Shown piece after piece: positions 26,763-37,018 of a DNA stretch of 64,000 nucleotides. Below the pieces are notes generated by a model. That model searched no databases. It saw nothing but the letters and a program-made list of their open reading frames with translations, and was not told the origin of the DNA. Positions within the stretch are counted from its first letter, which is position 1. Each line of letters opens with the position of its first letter. Where the stretch lies: contig NZ_CP101456.1 in the NCBI RefSeq assembly GCF_024362485.1, positions 248,001 through 312,000 of the forward strand, read 5' to 3'. A program made the translations under genes and the position numbers. The DNA is from Natronobeatus ordinarius (GTDB lineage: Archaea; Halobacteriota; Halobacteria; Halobacteriales; Natrialbaceae).

Positions 26763-27998
26763 CTACACGTCGCTCTCCTCGCGTTCCTCGAGCCCGATCC
26801 CCGACACCCCGGGCGAGAGGTGCACGAACGCGGGGACGGCCACGAGCGCGATGACGATCTCGAGGCCGCCGACGACGAGGAAGGCGAGGCCATAGCCGTA
26901 GCCGTCGGCGACGGTGCCGCCGACGAGGAAGCCACCGAGGAAGCCGAGGCTACCGGCGAGATTGAATCCACCCATGGCGACGCCTCGTTCTGCCTCGTCG
27001 GCGAGGTCGGTCACGAGCGCCATCGTAGCGGGGGCGACGAGCGCGCCGAGGACGCCCACGCCGATCATCGCCAACGCGGCGAGTGCGACCGTCGGTGCCG
27101 CGCCGACCGCGAGGATACCGGCGCCGTACAACATCGAACCGAGAACGACCGGGATCACGCGCCCGATTCGATCCGAGAGAACGCCCAGGGGATACTGCAG
27201 CAACGCGAAGGGGGCGAAAAAGCACGCCAGCAGGAGGCCAGTCTCCGCCGCGTCGAGGCCGAACGTCACCTGGAAGTAGAGGGTTCCGACGAGGGCGAAA
27301 AAGCCCGCCGTCATCCGGTCGACGAAGCCGAAGGCGTAGGGAATCGTCAGCGTCGGGCGGCGGCGGACGCCCTCGAGGACGGCCCGAACGGTCCGACGGC
27401 GTCTGGGCGCGCGGTCGGGGACGACCGTCACGAGTGCGCCCACGACGACGAGCAACACGGCGGCGACGGCCAGCGGCGCGAGCGGATCGACCGTCGTGAG
27501 TTGCCCGCCGACGGGGGCGCCAAGCGCGGCGCCCAGACCGATGGCGATCCCCGCCGCACCCATGTTGCGACCGTGGCCGCCCTCGAGGTCCATCAGCATC
27601 GTCATCGTCAGCGAGAAGGCGCCGATCGTCATCGACCCCTGGAGCACGCGGAGGGCGAGGACGCCCTCGAACGGGAGCGAGCCGACCGCCGGGACGGCCG
27701 CGAGCGCAGCGTACCCGACCGCGCCCGCGAGCGCGCCTGAAACGATGAACGGCGTCCGTCGCCCCGTCGCGTCGCTCGCGATCCCCCAGAGGCCGACGAA
27801 CGCCACGTAGCCGACGAACTCGGCGACGAGAAACCACATGCTCGCCGAGAGCGCCGTCTCGGCGAACGGCGACGCCCCCGGCTCGGCGCCGAGCGTCTCC
27901 ACCAGCGTCCTGATCCCCGGGTAGAGCAACAGCTGTGAGAACAGCACCGTGAAGACCACGGCCGCGAGAATGAACCGATCCCGATCGCTCGAGTGCAC
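26763..27998 (-). CDS. MFS transporter
   Basis: A 411-aa protein with twelve transmembrane helices. The start is set at a GTG (VHSSDRDRFILAAVVFTVLF) just before helix 1; an upstream in-frame ATG would overlap the divergent gene and add 50 basic residues. The loop between helices 2 and 3 has LWGIASDATGRRTPFIVSGA and the mid-protein loop has YPLGVLSDRIGRVIPVVLGS, both matching the MFS GxxxDRxGRR motif. Likely a drug or metabolite exporter; substrate unknown. Confidence 0.85.
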   Translation of the reverse strand: MHSSDRDRFILAAVVFTVLFSQLLLYPGIRTLVETLGAEPGASPFAETALSASMWFLVAEFVGYVAFVGLWGIASDATGRRTPFIVSGALAGAVGYAALAAVPAVGSLPFEGVLALRVLQGSMTIGAFSLTMTMLMDLEGGHGRNMGAAGIAIGLGAALGAPVGGQLTTVDPLAPLAVAAVLLVVVGALVTVVPDRAPRRRRTVRAVLEGVRRRPTLTIPYAFGFVDRMTAGFFALVGTLYFQVTFGLDAAETGLLLACFFAPFALLQYPLGVLSDRIGRVIPVVLGSMLYGAGILAVGAAPTVALAALAMIGVGVLGALVAPATMALVTDLADEAERGVAMGGFNLAGSLGFLGGFLVGGTVADGYGYGLAFLVVGGLEIVIALVAVPAFVHLSPGVSGIGLEEREESDV

Positions 27999-28129
27999 GA
28001 CCGACCGTTCGAACCGCGAACCTATGAAAGCGTCAGTCTCGATTCGGCGACCGGCGGCGAATCGACGAGCGACCCGACCAGATAGATATGCGTATTTATT
28101 TATGTAACTAGGCTGTTGAACTGAGTACA

Positions 28130-29062
28130 ATGAGTTCCACGACTCCAAATTTACCCGGCGGCGCTAGCAACCGCTCCGGTACGGGATTTTTCGGTAAGTT
28201 CAAAACCGGGCTCAAACTCTCGAAAGACAGTCTGGGCGTCATCAGAGACCACCCGAAGCTGCTCGTGTTCCCGGCGATGGGGGCGCTCTCGTCGCTCGCG
28301 TTCTGGATCGTCTTTCTGCTTCCGCTGGTGATCGCCCAGTTCTTCGGGAGCGGGATCGAGTACGTCGTCCTCTTTTTCCTCTACTTCGTGACGACGTTCA
28401 TGGCGACGTTTTTCACGGCTGGACTCGTCTTCGCAGTCAATCAGGCGTTCCACGGCGAGGAGCCGAGCGTCAGAGAGGGGCTGCAGGCTGCCTGGCAACG
28501 GAAGGGACCGATCCTCGTCTGGTCGGCCATCGCCGCGACGGTGAGCGTGATCTTGAAGAAACTCGAGGAGTCAGACCACGCGGCGGTCAGGATCCTCTCG
28601 TCGCTGTTCGCGCTCGGGTGGACCGTCATGACGTTCTTCATGGTGCCGGTGATCGTCTTCGAGGAGGTGACGGTGAAGTCGATGTTCACGCGAAGCGCCG
28701 AAACGTTCCGCGACACGTGGGGTGAGAGTATGGGTGTCGGGCTGGGCGTAACCCTGATCCAGGTTCTCATGGGGATCGTCGGCGTCGCCATTGCGGTCGT
28801 CCTGTCGCTCGTCATCGGGGCAATCGTGCCGGTGGCGGGCATCGTCCTCGGCATCTTCCTCGTCGGTGGCGCGCTGGTGCTTACGTACCTGGTCGGCCAG
28901 ACGGTCTGGGCGATCACGAAGACGGCGCTCTACGTGTACGCGGCCGAAGACCGAGTGCCCGAACAGTTCGAGAACTTCGACTTCGAGACGCTCGAGGGAC
29001 GGACGGAGCGAGCAGCGACACCGGGGAAGGTCAAACAGCCGAAAGCCCACCTGGACGACTGA
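28130..29062 (+). CDS. Polytopic membrane protein (DUF6159-like)
   Basis: A 310-aa protein. A cytosolic N-terminus (FGKFKTGLKLSKDSLGVIRD) precedes five to six transmembrane helices at about 48-75, 80-110, 135-155, 165-190, 200-235 and 240-265. The C-terminal tail is acidic and mixed. The plan fits the DUF6159 family, whose role is unknown; I am moderately sure of the family name. It is divergently transcribed from the MFS gene, with 131 bp between. Confidence 0.7.
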   Translation: MSSTTPNLPGGASNRSGTGFFGKFKTGLKLSKDSLGVIRDHPKLLVFPAMGALSSLAFWIVFLLPLVIAQFFGSGIEYVVLFFLYFVTTFMATFFTAGLVFAVNQAFHGEEPSVREGLQAAWQRKGPILVWSAIAATVSVILKKLEESDHAAVRILSSLFALGWTVMTFFMVPVIVFEEVTVKSMFTRSAETFRDTWGESMGVGLGVTLIQVLMGIVGVAIAVVLSLVIGAIVPVAGIVLGIFLVGGALVLTYLVGQTVWAITKTALYVYAAEDRVPEQFENFDFETLEGRTERAATPGKVKQPKAHLDD

Positions 29063-29213
29063 CACTGGCGGACAGTAGGCCGACCGAACGAAACGATTGT
29101 TGCACCGTCCACCGATCAGTCACGGGACTTCGGAATCGTGCGTCTGTTTCTCACTGGGCGGAATTTGCCGTTACTGTGGTGCATAAGAACGCAGAGAGAT
29201 ATGCATACAAAAC

Positions 29214-30557
29214 ATGAGCGACGACGTGAGCGATGGGGACGATCCACCGGAGTCGGGGTCGAGACTCGGGACGCAGAGTGTCCACGCCGGACAGTCACCC
29301 GATCCCGCGACGGGCGCGATGGCTCCACCTCTCTACCAGACGACCTCCTACGTCTTCGAGAGCGCCGACGACGCCGCCGGCCGGTACGCCCTCGAGGACG
29401 ACGGCCACATCTACTCGCGGATCAGCAACCCGACGGTCGAGGTGCTCGAGGATCGACTCGCCACGCTCCACGGCGGTGCGGGCGCGGTGGCGACGGCGAG
29501 CGGGATGGCCGCCCTCGACGCGGCCGTCCTCGTGCTCGCGAAAGGTGGCGACAACGTCGTCTGCTCGACCGATACGTACGGCGGGACGACGGCGTACTTC
29601 TCGAGTACGGCCTCCCGTCGGGAGATCGAAACCCGGTTCGTGCCGACGCTCGAGTACGACGCCTACGCGGAGGCGATCGACGAGGAGACGGCGTTCGTCC
29701 ACGTCGAGACCGTCGGCAACCCGTCGCTCGTGACGCCCGACTTCGAGCGCGTCGCCGAGATCGCCCACGCCCACGACGTGGCGCTGGTCGTCGACAACAC
29801 GTTCGCAACGCCGGCGCTGTGTCGCCCGCTCGAGCACGGCGCCGACGTCGTCTGGGAGTCGACGACCAAGTGGCTCCACGGCTCGGGGACGACGGTCGGC
29901 GGGATCCTGATCGACGGCGGCGACTTTCCCTGGGCCGAGGGCGGCTACGAGGAGGTCGCCGGCGAGAGCCCGGCCTACCACGACGTCGACTTCTCGCGGG
30001 ACTTCCCCGCCGCACCGTTCGCCGCCGCCGCCCGCTTTCGGTCGGTCCGGAGCCTGGGTAACCAGCAGTCGCCGTTCGACGCCTGGAACACGCTCCAGGG
30101 CCTCGAGACGCTCCCCCTGCGGATGGAAAAACACTGTGAGAACGCCGCGATCGTCGCCGACTACCTCGCCGACCACGACGACGTGGCGTGGGTGACGTAC
30201 CCGGGGCTCGAGAGCCACCCGACCCACGAGAACGCCAGTCGATACCTGGAGGACTACGGCGGGATGATCGCGTTCGGCCTCGAAGAGGGCTACGAGGCCG
30301 GCAAGACCCTCTGTGAGGAAGTCGAGGTCGCGTCGTTCCTCGCGAACATCGGCGACGCGAAGACGCTCGTCATCCACCCCGCGAGCACCACCCACGGCCA
30401 GCTCACCCCCGAAGAACGGGAGGAAGCGGGCGTGACGACCGACCTGATCCGGCTCTCGGTGGGGATCGAAGATCCGGAAGACCTGCTCGCCGACCTCGAG
30501 CACGCCATCGAGGTGGCGACGCGACGGGCGAACGACCCACGAGGGGGACGGTCATGA
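29214..30557 (+). CDS. metY: O-acetylhomoserine aminocarboxypropyltransferase (MetY)
   Basis: A 447-aa PLP enzyme of the Cys/Met metabolism family. It has [46 protein letters not shown], the PLP lysine in [18 protein letters not shown], and [16 protein letters not shown] near the C-terminus. The enzyme makes homocysteine from O-acetylhomoserine and sulfide. The gene lies 16 bp before metX, which supplies O-acetylhomoserine, so the two form a functional operon. A TATA-like gcataag about 35 bp upstream is a plausible promoter. Confidence 0.9.
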   Translation: MSDDVSDGDDPPESGSRLGTQSVHAGQSPDPATGAMAPPLYQTTSYVFESADDAAGRYALEDDGHIYSRISNPTVEVLEDRLATLHGGAGAVATASGMAALDAAVLVLAKGGDNVVCSTDTYGGTTAYFSSTASRREIETRFVPTLEYDAYAEAIDEETAFVHVETVGNPSLVTPDFERVAEIAHAHDVALVVDNTFATPALCRPLEHGADVVWESTTKWLHGSGTTVGGILIDGGDFPWAEGGYEEVAGESPAYHDVDFSRDFPAAPFAAAARFRSVRSLGNQQSPFDAWNTLQGLETLPLRMEKHCENAAIVADYLADHDDVAWVTYPGLESHPTHENASRYLEDYGGMIAFGLEEGYEAGKTLCEEVEVASFLANIGDAKTLVIHPASTTHGQLTPEEREEAGVTTDLIRLSVGIEDPEDLLADLEHAIEVATRRANDPRGGRS

Positions 30558-30573
30558 ACGAGGTGAGACGACC

Positions 30574-31779
30574 ATGACGACGAAGGAGACGGCCGACCTC
30601 GGGGCGTACACGTTCGAGTGCGGGGAGTCGATCCCCTCCCTCGAGGTCGCCTACGAAACGTACGGCGAGTTCGACGGCACGAACGCGGTGCTGATCTGTC
30701 ACGCGCTCACCGGCAGCTCACACGTCGCCCGTCGGCCCGACGCCGGCGACGGAACGGCCGGGCAGGCCCGCGCCTGGTGGGGCGACGTCGTCGGCCCCGG
30801 GAAGGCCGTCGACACGACCGAGTACTACGTCGTCTGTGCGAACGTCCCCGGCTCCTGTTACGGGACGACGGGACCCGCGAGCGAGAATCCCGAGACGGGC
30901 GAGCCCTACGGGACGGACTTCCCACCCGTGACCGTGGGCGACTGGACCCGCGTCCAGCGACGGCTGCTCGACGGACTCGGCGTCGGCCGGCTGCACGCGG
31001 TGATCGGCGGCTCCGTCGGCGGCATGAACGTCCTCGACTGGCTGCGACGGTACCCCGACGACGTCGAGCGCGCCGGCGCCGTCGCCACCGCCGCTCGCCT
31101 CGACGCCCAGTGTCTCGCCCTCGATACGATCGCCCGGCAAGCGATTACGGCCGATCCGAACTGGAACGGCGGCCACTACTACGACGGGCCGGGACCGGAG
31201 GACGGACTCGCTCGAGCCCGCCAGATCGGCCACGTGATGTACCTCTCGAAGGCCTCGATGGCCCAGAAGTTCGGCCGTCGGTCGGCGGGCCGGGAGACGG
31301 TTCGCGAGGAGCCGCCGGACCCCGCCGCCGCCTTCTTCCCGTACCGCGAGGTCGAATCCTACCTCGACTACCAGGCCGAGAAGTTCGTCGACCGCTTCGA
31401 CGCCAACAGCTACCTCTACCTCACCCGCTCGATGGACGACTTCGACCTCTCGGCGGGCTACGAGTCAGACGCCGACGCGCTCGCCGCCTTCGAGGGCGAA
31501 CTCCTGTTGCTCTCCTTTACCGGCGACTGGCACTTCACGGTCGAACAGGCCGACGACCTCGCCGAGGAGTGTCGCGAGGCCGACGTCGACGTCGCCCACC
31601 ACGTCGTCGACTCCGACCACGGCCACGACGCGTTCCTCGTCGAGCCGGAGAAGGTCGGGCCGCCGCTCGCTGGCCTGCTCGAGAAGGGATTGGCCGCCCG
31701 CGCGATCACCGACACTAGAGGGGTCGACCCCGACGACTACGAGTTCGCCCCGGTGCACGCGAGCCTCTTCTCGAAGTGA
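30574..31779 (+). CDS. metX: Homoserine O-acetyltransferase MetX
   Basis: A 401-aa alpha/beta hydrolase. It contains [19 protein letters not shown], the nucleophile elbow [12 protein letters not shown] (Ser in GGSVGG), [15 protein letters not shown], and the late acid and base residues in [14 protein letters not shown] and [14 protein letters not shown]. It acetylates homoserine with acetyl-CoA as the first committed step before MetY. MetX and serine O-succinyltransferases look alike; the adjacent metY supports the homoserine role. Confidence 0.9.
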   Translation: MTTKETADLGAYTFECGESIPSLEVAYETYGEFDGTNAVLICHALTGSSHVARRPDAGDGTAGQARAWWGDVVGPGKAVDTTEYYVVCANVPGSCYGTTGPASENPETGEPYGTDFPPVTVGDWTRVQRRLLDGLGVGRLHAVIGGSVGGMNVLDWLRRYPDDVERAGAVATAARLDAQCLALDTIARQAITADPNWNGGHYYDGPGPEDGLARARQIGHVMYLSKASMAQKFGRRSAGRETVREEPPDPAAAFFPYREVESYLDYQAEKFVDRFDANSYLYLTRSMDDFDLSAGYESDADALAAFEGELLLLSFTGDWHFTVEQADDLAEECREADVDVAHHVVDSDHGHDAFLVEPEKVGPPLAGLLEKGLAARAITDTRGVDPDDYEFAPVHASLFSK

Positions 31780-31796
31780 CGGGCAACGAGCGGCCG

Positions 31797-32231
31797 CTAA
31801 TCCGCCGGCTGGTTCACCGGCCCGTACTCGTTCGGGCGGCCGTATTCGTCGTGGTCGGACGCACTCGAGCGCTCGGCCTCGCGCCGGTCGCCCCACGTGG
31901 TCGCTCGAGCGTCGGTAACACGCACTTTCAGCTGCCGTAAAAGATCATTAGCGAGCCGCGAGGCACGTTCAGGCGGGGACAGCACCGACAGTCGCTCGCC
32001 GGGCGAACGAAAGACGGCGATCAGCGCCCACATCGACCCCGCCGCGAGCGCGCCGACGGCCGAAAACGTCATCCCGAGCGTCGCGAACGTGACGCCGTAG
32101 ACGACGCCGATCGCCATCGACGGGAGGCTCGTCCCCAGTGGGACGCGGGCAGCGGCGTCCCGGAGCGTCGGGGCGAGAAACACGATCGACAGGCCGCTTC
32201 CAACCAGGAATACGAGGTCTTGCCACATCAT
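31797..32231 (-). CDS. Small membrane protein, unknown function
   Basis: A 144-aa protein starting MMWQDLVFLVGSGLSIVFLA. Three hydrophobic segments (residues 4-20, 38-55 and 60-75) are followed by a hydrophilic C-terminal half rich in Arg, Asp and Ser. I do not recognise a named family. A similar small protein is common in haloarchaeal genomes as far as I can judge. It is convergent with metX, with a gap of 17 bp. Confidence 0.65.
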   Translation of the reverse strand: MMWQDLVFLVGSGLSIVFLAPTLRDAAARVPLGTSLPSMAIGVVYGVTFATLGMTFSAVGALAAGSMWALIAVFRSPGERLSVLSPPERASRLANDLLRQLKVRVTDARATTWGDRREAERSSASDHDEYGRPNEYGPVNQPAD

Positions 32232-32414
32232 CAGTATCAGCGTTTACTCGATAGCGGGTAAAAAAGTCTCTCGGTATTAGAAACCGCTCGTTGAACTGAG
32301 ACTACGAGCTCGGAGATCGTCTCCAGATCCTGACGAAGTTCCGACATTCCTCACGATCGATCGTAATCGGATTGTACGGTGGAGAAACGTGATGTTCGGG
32401 CCGGTAACAGCGAA

Positions 32415-33056
32415 TTACGCCTCGAGGACGTCTTCCTCGACGAGGACGTCGTGGAGCTCGCCCATCGACGTCACGACGACCGCACAGCTCGGCTCGACGG
32501 CCGGCTTCGGGTCGAAGCCGACCGCCAGGCCGGCGACCTCGAGCATCGGCAAGTCGTTCGCGCCGTCGCCGACGGCGATCGTCTCCTCGAGGTCGACCCC
32601 GACGTCGTCGGCGAGGGCCTCGAGCGCGTCGTCTTTCGTCCCCTCGATCAGGGGCCCCTCGACGTCGCCCGTGAGTTCGCCACGCTCGATCGGCAGTCGA
32701 TTCGCGACGACGTGGTCGACCGCAACGCCCTCGGCCGAAAGCGCCGTCTCGACGCCGCGTTCGAAGCCGCCGGTGAGGATGGCGGTCGTGACCCCGGCGG
32801 CCGACAGCGCTTCGATGAGGTCGGCGGCCCCCTCCCTGAGTTCGACCCGGTCGTAGGCGGCCTGGGCGTCGTCCTCGGGGAGGCCCTCGAGTAAGGCCGC
32901 CCGCTCGCGCAGGCTCTCGGCGTAGCCGATCTCGTCGTTCATCGCGCGCTCGGTAATTGCAGCCATCTCGTCGGCGACGTCGATCCGGTCGCCGAGTAAG
33001 ACGGTCATCTCCGAATCGGAAAGCGTCCCGTCGAAGTCGAAGGCGACGACTGTCAT
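32415..33056 (-). CDS. serB: Phosphoserine phosphatase SerB (HAD family)
   Basis: A 213-aa HAD enzyme. Motif I is VVAFDFDGTLSDSE (nucleophile Asp), motif II is TAILTGGFERGVE, and motif III/IV is ETIAVGDGANDLPMLEVAG with an upstream Lys in IEGTKDDALEAL. GDGANDLPM is typical of SerB. It completes serine synthesis by dephosphorylating phosphoserine. The neighbouring metY-metX operon places sulfur/serine amino acid genes together, but it has its own strand and promoter. Confidence 0.88.
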   Translation of the reverse strand: MTVVAFDFDGTLSDSEMTVLLGDRIDVADEMAAITERAMNDEIGYAESLRERAALLEGLPEDDAQAAYDRVELREGAADLIEALSAAGVTTAILTGGFERGVETALSAEGVAVDHVVANRLPIERGELTGDVEGPLIEGTKDDALEALADDVGVDLEETIAVGDGANDLPMLEVAGLAVGFDPKPAVEPSCAVVVTSMGELHDVLVEEDVLEA

Positions 33057-33365
33057 GGCTTCCCGTTTCGGCCGACGGGATAAACCAGTTCAGGTTTCGA
33101 GTTCGCTCGAGCGCCGGTCACGACGAGCGCGGCTTCGTCGAGGGCTGGAGAAGGGACGACGCCACAGTATAAGGATTAGCGTGGGTTCTTACACGTTTCA
33201 ACGTGATAGAACGCAGATGTGTTGAAAGCGCTGTGACCGATACAGAGGATGAGTGCAGCACGACGACCCCGTTTATTTCGCGCCAAATTCTATGAACCAT
33301 CCACTCACTACACGTGCATATACGGCAAACATCTCTTATCTGTTATACGCGGAGCAGGCGCAATA
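33057..33365. other. Intergenic, AT-rich, no gene seen
   Basis: Upstream of serB and before the IS200/IS605-type relic. There are no convincing coding frames. The short repeats around 33195-33235 (cgtttcaacgtg, tgttgaaag) do not match the palindromic element at 17854 well enough to be called a copy. Confidence 0.4.
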
Positions 33366-33554
33366 CCACGTCCTTCAGGGCGTGGATACGCGCCGTCACT
33401 TGGAGATCTATCCACGTAATAAACTGAATCCGAGATTTTACCGTGAACATTCAAGTAGGCGGGCAACATAGTAGATAGTGGAACCAGGCTGGAACAGAGC
33501 GATTCCCGCCGGTCCGACGATGGCGGCCTGCCCGCCCCAAGCAATCAGATCGTT

Positions 33555-33598
33555 CGAGAATCTTCGATTCTCGTGATGACGAAAATCTTTGATTTTCG
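33555..33598. repeat. Pair of small perfect hairpins (left)
   Basis: cgagaatcttcgattctcg (33555-33573) and cgaaaatctttgattttcg (33580-33598) are perfect 8-bp stems with 3-nt loops, six bases apart and of one design (N-A-A-T-C / G-A-T-T-N). They lie inside the IS200/IS605 relic. Confidence 0.7.
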
Positions 33599-33882
33599 AA
33601 CCACAGTAATCGGAACCAGTCCGGTGAACAGTTGGTTCCTATAATGAACCGATGCTGTGCCCGACTGCTTGAAAGCACCACAGAAAGTAACTCCGAGTCC
33701 GTCGATATCTGCCGGACTCCCTGTGGCAAAAACAACACCGGGAGTCCGAATACGACAGAGGATAGGAGTACCGGGGGCTTGGCACTCCCAGCAGTCCCAC
33801 CCACTCCAGTCCGTGGACCTCATACGGATTCTCACCGTCTCGAGGTCCGGTGGAACTGCAAACCTGAAATCTCCAACGCTGA

Positions 33883-33923
33883 GCAAATCGGAGATTTGCG
33901 AGGTACGCGAATCTGTGATTCGC
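33883..33923. repeat. Pair of small perfect hairpins (right)
   Basis: gcaaatcggagatttgc (33883-33899) and gcgaatctgtgattcgc (33907-33923) are perfect 7-bp stems with 3-nt loops, of the same AATC/GATT design as the pair at 33555-33598. They lie just before the right-end hairpin of the relic. Confidence 0.7.
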
Positions 33924-34162
33924 TTGACTCAGGATTCCTCCGTCTTCAGGCGGAGGAGGATGTCAAGGAGGAAACGCGAATAATATTATAACAGTGGACA
34001 TCTGGACTGGGTTTTGATCTAAAACCAAACTATGTGGTTTTAGACTTACAGCAGGCTACGCCGCGTCATTGCTTGCATATCAGCCAGCGAATGCCCAAAT
34101 TTCATGAGATGAATATTTCACTCACATAAGTGAGAGAACACGATGGAGGGTGGCGCGTACCA

Positions 34163-34837
34163 ATGACCACCGAAATCAAACCAACCGACGGCATCTTGCG
34201 GAGAACAGTACTGAAAGCCAGCGCCGTTGCGGCGGGCGCGCTCGTGGTGAGCACGCCGGCAACCGCTGACGGCTGTGATGAGGACGATTATGAGGATGAG
34301 GAAGAAGAAGACGAACCCGTGGGCGAAAACGACGTGGATGAACCCGAGCCGGACGTCGACGAACTCACCCGACAATTGCTAGAGGTGCGGGCCGCGACCC
34401 GACCGTACTGGGCGGACGTCGCCAGGGTCCGTGAGGACGGATACGACGGGGACGTGTCGCCGTACGATCCGGGGATGGGCTTTCACTTCGTCAACCCCGG
34501 TCTGATCGCAGACGACGAGAACACAGTGGTCGAACTCTCGGAGCCGGCGATCATGGTGTACGTCCCCACCGAGGGCTACGACCCCTCACCCGGGGACGAA
34601 CACGACCCCGACCGGGACGACGACCTCGTCCTCGCGGCGGTGGAATTCGCCCATACCGGGACCGAGGGCGCTGGTATGAACCTCTTCGCCGACGAGGAGG
34701 CTGAACGTTCACCACGAACTCCGGAAGCCGGCGGGTGGGAGTTCGTCGAAGCGGCGGGCGTAACCGCGCTCCACGTGTGGGTCCCCCACTGGAATCCGGC
34801 GGGCGTATTCCATCCGACCAATCCGGCGGTCGATTGA
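34163..34837 (+). CDS. Tat-secreted acidic protein, unknown function
   Basis: A 224-aa protein starting MTTEIKPTDGILRRTVLKAS. The twin-Arg leader (LRRTVLKASAVAAGALVVS, ATA-DG cleavage site) has no lipobox. An extremely acidic stretch follows (residues 38-70). The mature domain contains YDPGMGFHFVNPGLIADD and ends ALHVWVPHWNPAGVFHPTNP, with conserved-looking His, Trp and Asn residues that suggest a metal or carbohydrate site. Related secreted proteins occur in haloarchaea but I know no function for them. Start taken at ATG 34163. Confidence 0.7.
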   Translation: MTTEIKPTDGILRRTVLKASAVAAGALVVSTPATADGCDEDDYEDEEEEDEPVGENDVDEPEPDVDELTRQLLEVRAATRPYWADVARVREDGYDGDVSPYDPGMGFHFVNPGLIADDENTVVELSEPAIMVYVPTEGYDPSPGDEHDPDRDDDLVLAAVEFAHTGTEGAGMNLFADEEAERSPRTPEAGGWEFVEAAGVTALHVWVPHWNPAGVFHPTNPAVD

Positions 34838-35105
34838 CCAACCGAACGGGAGTTGATCACCCGGGTTCGAAGTCGAGGAAGTGATCCTCGAACGTGGGTG
34901 GCCGCATGGCCCCCTCTGACTGAGCGGCTACTGGACGGCAAACCGGGAGAGATATCCGAAGCCGTCGTGGTGCAGATATCCTCTATACTGACCGCCCACT
35001 ACCTTTCGTAGTCCGAGTCAGATGACGTGCGACATTCGCGATTTGTATTCATCAGCCCCCATTACTCAACCACCAGAGAGGAAAGAAAAACTATGAGCGG
35101 CGTTG

Positions 35106-35474
35106 CTACTCCCTATAGCTGCGATTTCCGACCGCCTGTTTCACGCGGTCCTGAATCGTCGGTTCCGGTTCCGGTTCGCCGCCGAACTGGCGTTTCGCCA
35201 CCTGTGCCAGCCCGCCCGATCCCGTCGCCGGCTCGCTCAGCAGCCAGTCGGGCACGCTCTCGCGTAGCTCCTCGCGTTTCTCCGCTTTGAGCTTGCTGTA
35301 CCGTCGCAAGACGAGTCCGACACCGATGAACAGGCCAGCGTCGAGCAGTTCCCGACGGAACCGTTGCTGGTCGTTTCGGACCGCGATCGCCTTCACCAGC
35401 GAGAGGACGCCGATGGCGAGATACAGCGTCGAACTCCGCGCCGGGTCGCCGCTAAGCATCCGTTGGAGTGACAT
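35106..35474 (-). CDS. Membrane-associated protein, unknown function (122 aa)
   Basis: It starts MSLQRMLSGDPARSSTLYLA. One or two hydrophobic segments (residues 15-32 and 45-60) are separated by a charged stretch, and the C-terminal half is hydrophilic. There is no recognisable domain. Codon use is like neighbouring host genes and it has its own upstream gap, so I accept it as real. Confidence 0.6.
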   Translation of the reverse strand: MSLQRMLSGDPARSSTLYLAIGVLSLVKAIAVRNDQQRFRRELLDAGLFIGVGLVLRRYSKLKAEKREELRESVPDWLLSEPATGSGGLAQVAKRQFGGEPEPEPTIQDRVKQAVGNRSYRE

Positions 35475-35569
35475 GCGCGGCGACGTACCACGTCCCCGCT
35501 GATAGCTGTTGGGCCGCGTTCACGAGGACGAGAACGTTCTTCCGGCCGTAGCGGCCGGCAGATGGGGAC

Positions 35570-36229
35570 CTACCGTCCCGACTGCAGCCGCGTCCCGATC
35601 CGCGAGGGAAGCCCGACCCGCTCGACCTCGCGGATCACCGCCTCGAGGTCGTACGCGACGCGGTGAGTGTCGACGGTCATCGCCTCGAGGTCGACCACCG
35701 CGTAGGCGGCGCGGGGATCGCCGTCGCGCGGCTGGCCGACGCTGCCGGGATTGACGACGATCCCGTCCCCGTAGCGCTCGGCGTGCTGGACGTGGGTGTG
35801 GCCCATCACGAGGACGTCCTCCTCGCCGAGCAGCCGCGGCGAGAACTCCTCGGGGTAGGTGTACCGGTCCGGATCGTCGGGGTGGCCGTGGACGAGCTTC
35901 ACCCGACCGTCGAACGCCCGCCGCTCGGTCGGCAGCGACTCGAGCCAGCGTCGCTGGGCCTCGTCGAGCTCCCGCTGGGCGTGTTTGACGCCCGCCCAGG
36001 CGAGTTCGTTGAACCGAAAGGAGCTGCGCTCGACGACGGCCAGGTCGTGGTTGCCCATCACGGTTGGGACGTCACGGTCGCGAAGGGCGTCGACGCACGC
36101 GGCGGGCCACGGGTTGTAGCCGACGACGTCGCCCGCACAGGCGAGCGCGTCGACGGTAGGCATGTCGGCGAGGACGGCCTCGAGGGCGACCTGGTTGCCG
36201 TGGACGTCGGAGACGAGCCCGACTCTCAT
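35570..36229 (-). CDS. Metallophosphoesterase (YfcE/MJ0936-like)
   Basis: A 219-aa calcineurin-fold protein. The metal motifs in order are MRVGLVSDVHGN (D-x-H), ACAGDVVGYNPWP (GD), TVMGNHDLAV (GNHD), VHGHPDDPD and VMGHTHVQHAERY (GHTH), VNPGSVGQPRDGDPRAAY. All dimetal ligands are present. Members hydrolyse phosphodiesters such as cyclic nucleotides or are nucleic-acid phosphatases; the substrate is unknown. Start set at MRVGLVS three codons inside the frame. Confidence 0.88.
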   Translation of the reverse strand: MRVGLVSDVHGNQVALEAVLADMPTVDALACAGDVVGYNPWPAACVDALRDRDVPTVMGNHDLAVVERSSFRFNELAWAGVKHAQRELDEAQRRWLESLPTERRAFDGRVKLVHGHPDDPDRYTYPEEFSPRLLGEEDVLVMGHTHVQHAERYGDGIVVNPGSVGQPRDGDPRAAYAVVDLEAMTVDTHRVAYDLEAVIREVERVGLPSRIGTRLQSGR

Positions 36230-36291
36230 GGATGACACGACGTGCGCCAGAGAAATGTAACTTAGGCAGGATACCGAGCGGGCAGCGAGAC

Positions 36292-36885
36292 TCAGTCGTC
36301 GCCGTTCTCGATCGCCGTCTCGAAGCCGTCCTCGGTCCGGGCGACGCCCGCCGCACAGACGGCGTGCTCGAACTCGAGGTCGTACGCCGCGCTCGCGGCC
36401 GTTTCGGCGTCCTCGGCCTCGAAGTCGAACGCCTCGGGACTGTCTTTCTCGTAGGTCGCCACGAGCGTCGGCTCCTCGACGGTCTCGACCAGCAGGGCGT
36501 CCTTGCGGACGATTCCGACGTAGGCCTCGCCGTCGGCGTCGATCGTCGCCGCGATCCGGGGGGTGTCGTAGTCGTCTTTCTCGTAGTCGAGCGCCAGCAG
36601 GCTACTCGCGAGGGCGTCCCGCGCCGGGTATCCCAGCTCGATTTTCTCCGCGATCGGATCGACCTGCGAGCCGTTGCCGAAGATGACCGTCTCGCCGGCC
36701 GGCGAGTCGACGATTCGCAGGCAGTTGTAGGCGACGTACGGGTTGTCCGTCTCCGGCGCGTCGGGAGTGGGTCCGACGGTGAGGGCGTCGTCCCGAGTCA
36801 CGATCTGGCGGTTGGGGAACGAGCGCGAGGAGACGCGGTAGGCACCGCCCTCGGGGCCGACGACGAGGAAGCGTCCGACGTACAT
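36292..36885 (-). CDS. purO: Archaeal IMP cyclohydrolase PurO
   Basis: A 197-aa protein starting [20 protein letters not shown] and containing [19 protein letters not shown] and [11 protein letters not shown]. These are conserved segments of the archaeal PurO family, which is unrelated to bacterial PurH. It closes the second purine ring (FAICAR to IMP), the last step of IMP synthesis. No other pur gene is beside it. Confidence 0.88.
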   Translation of the reverse strand: MYVGRFLVVGPEGGAYRVSSRSFPNRQIVTRDDALTVGPTPDAPETDNPYVAYNCLRIVDSPAGETVIFGNGSQVDPIAEKIELGYPARDALASSLLALDYEKDDYDTPRIAATIDADGEAYVGIVRKDALLVETVEEPTLVATYEKDSPEAFDFEAEDAETAASAAYDLEFEHAVCAAGVARTEDGFETAIENGDD

Positions 36886-37018
36886 ACCTCACCGTCGCCC
36901 CGACTCGAGTAAGTGACTGTCGATCCACCGCCCATCGACTCGTTCGACGAGCCGGATTTTACACCGACTCGAGTCGAATCGCAAGCCATAAAGCGAGCCA
37001 AATCGAACGTGGATACAG

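Larger units (their letters stand above)
33366..33970. mobile_element. Relic of an IS200/IS605-type element
   Basis: A 20-nt hairpin ccacgtccttcagggcgtgg at 33366-33385 and another, cctccgtcttcaggcggagg, at 33937-33956 share the central cttcag and have the look of the left- and right-end subterminal hairpins of haloarchaeal IS200/IS605 (TnpB-type) elements. The 550 bp between them contain no transposase or TnpB frame, only short broken frames. I read this as an internally deleted, non-autonomous copy. Exact outer ends (expected just beyond the hairpins) cannot be fixed by eye. Confidence 0.5.

Noticed and set aside
33190-33240. Possible second copy of the 122-bp palindromic element
   Set aside because: Only short tttcaacg and gttgaaa words are shared; the terminal and inner inverted repeats are missing.
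33545-33886. Leftward 113-codon frame
   Set aside because: Falls in the IS200/IS605 relic, with no transposase motif and poor codon use.
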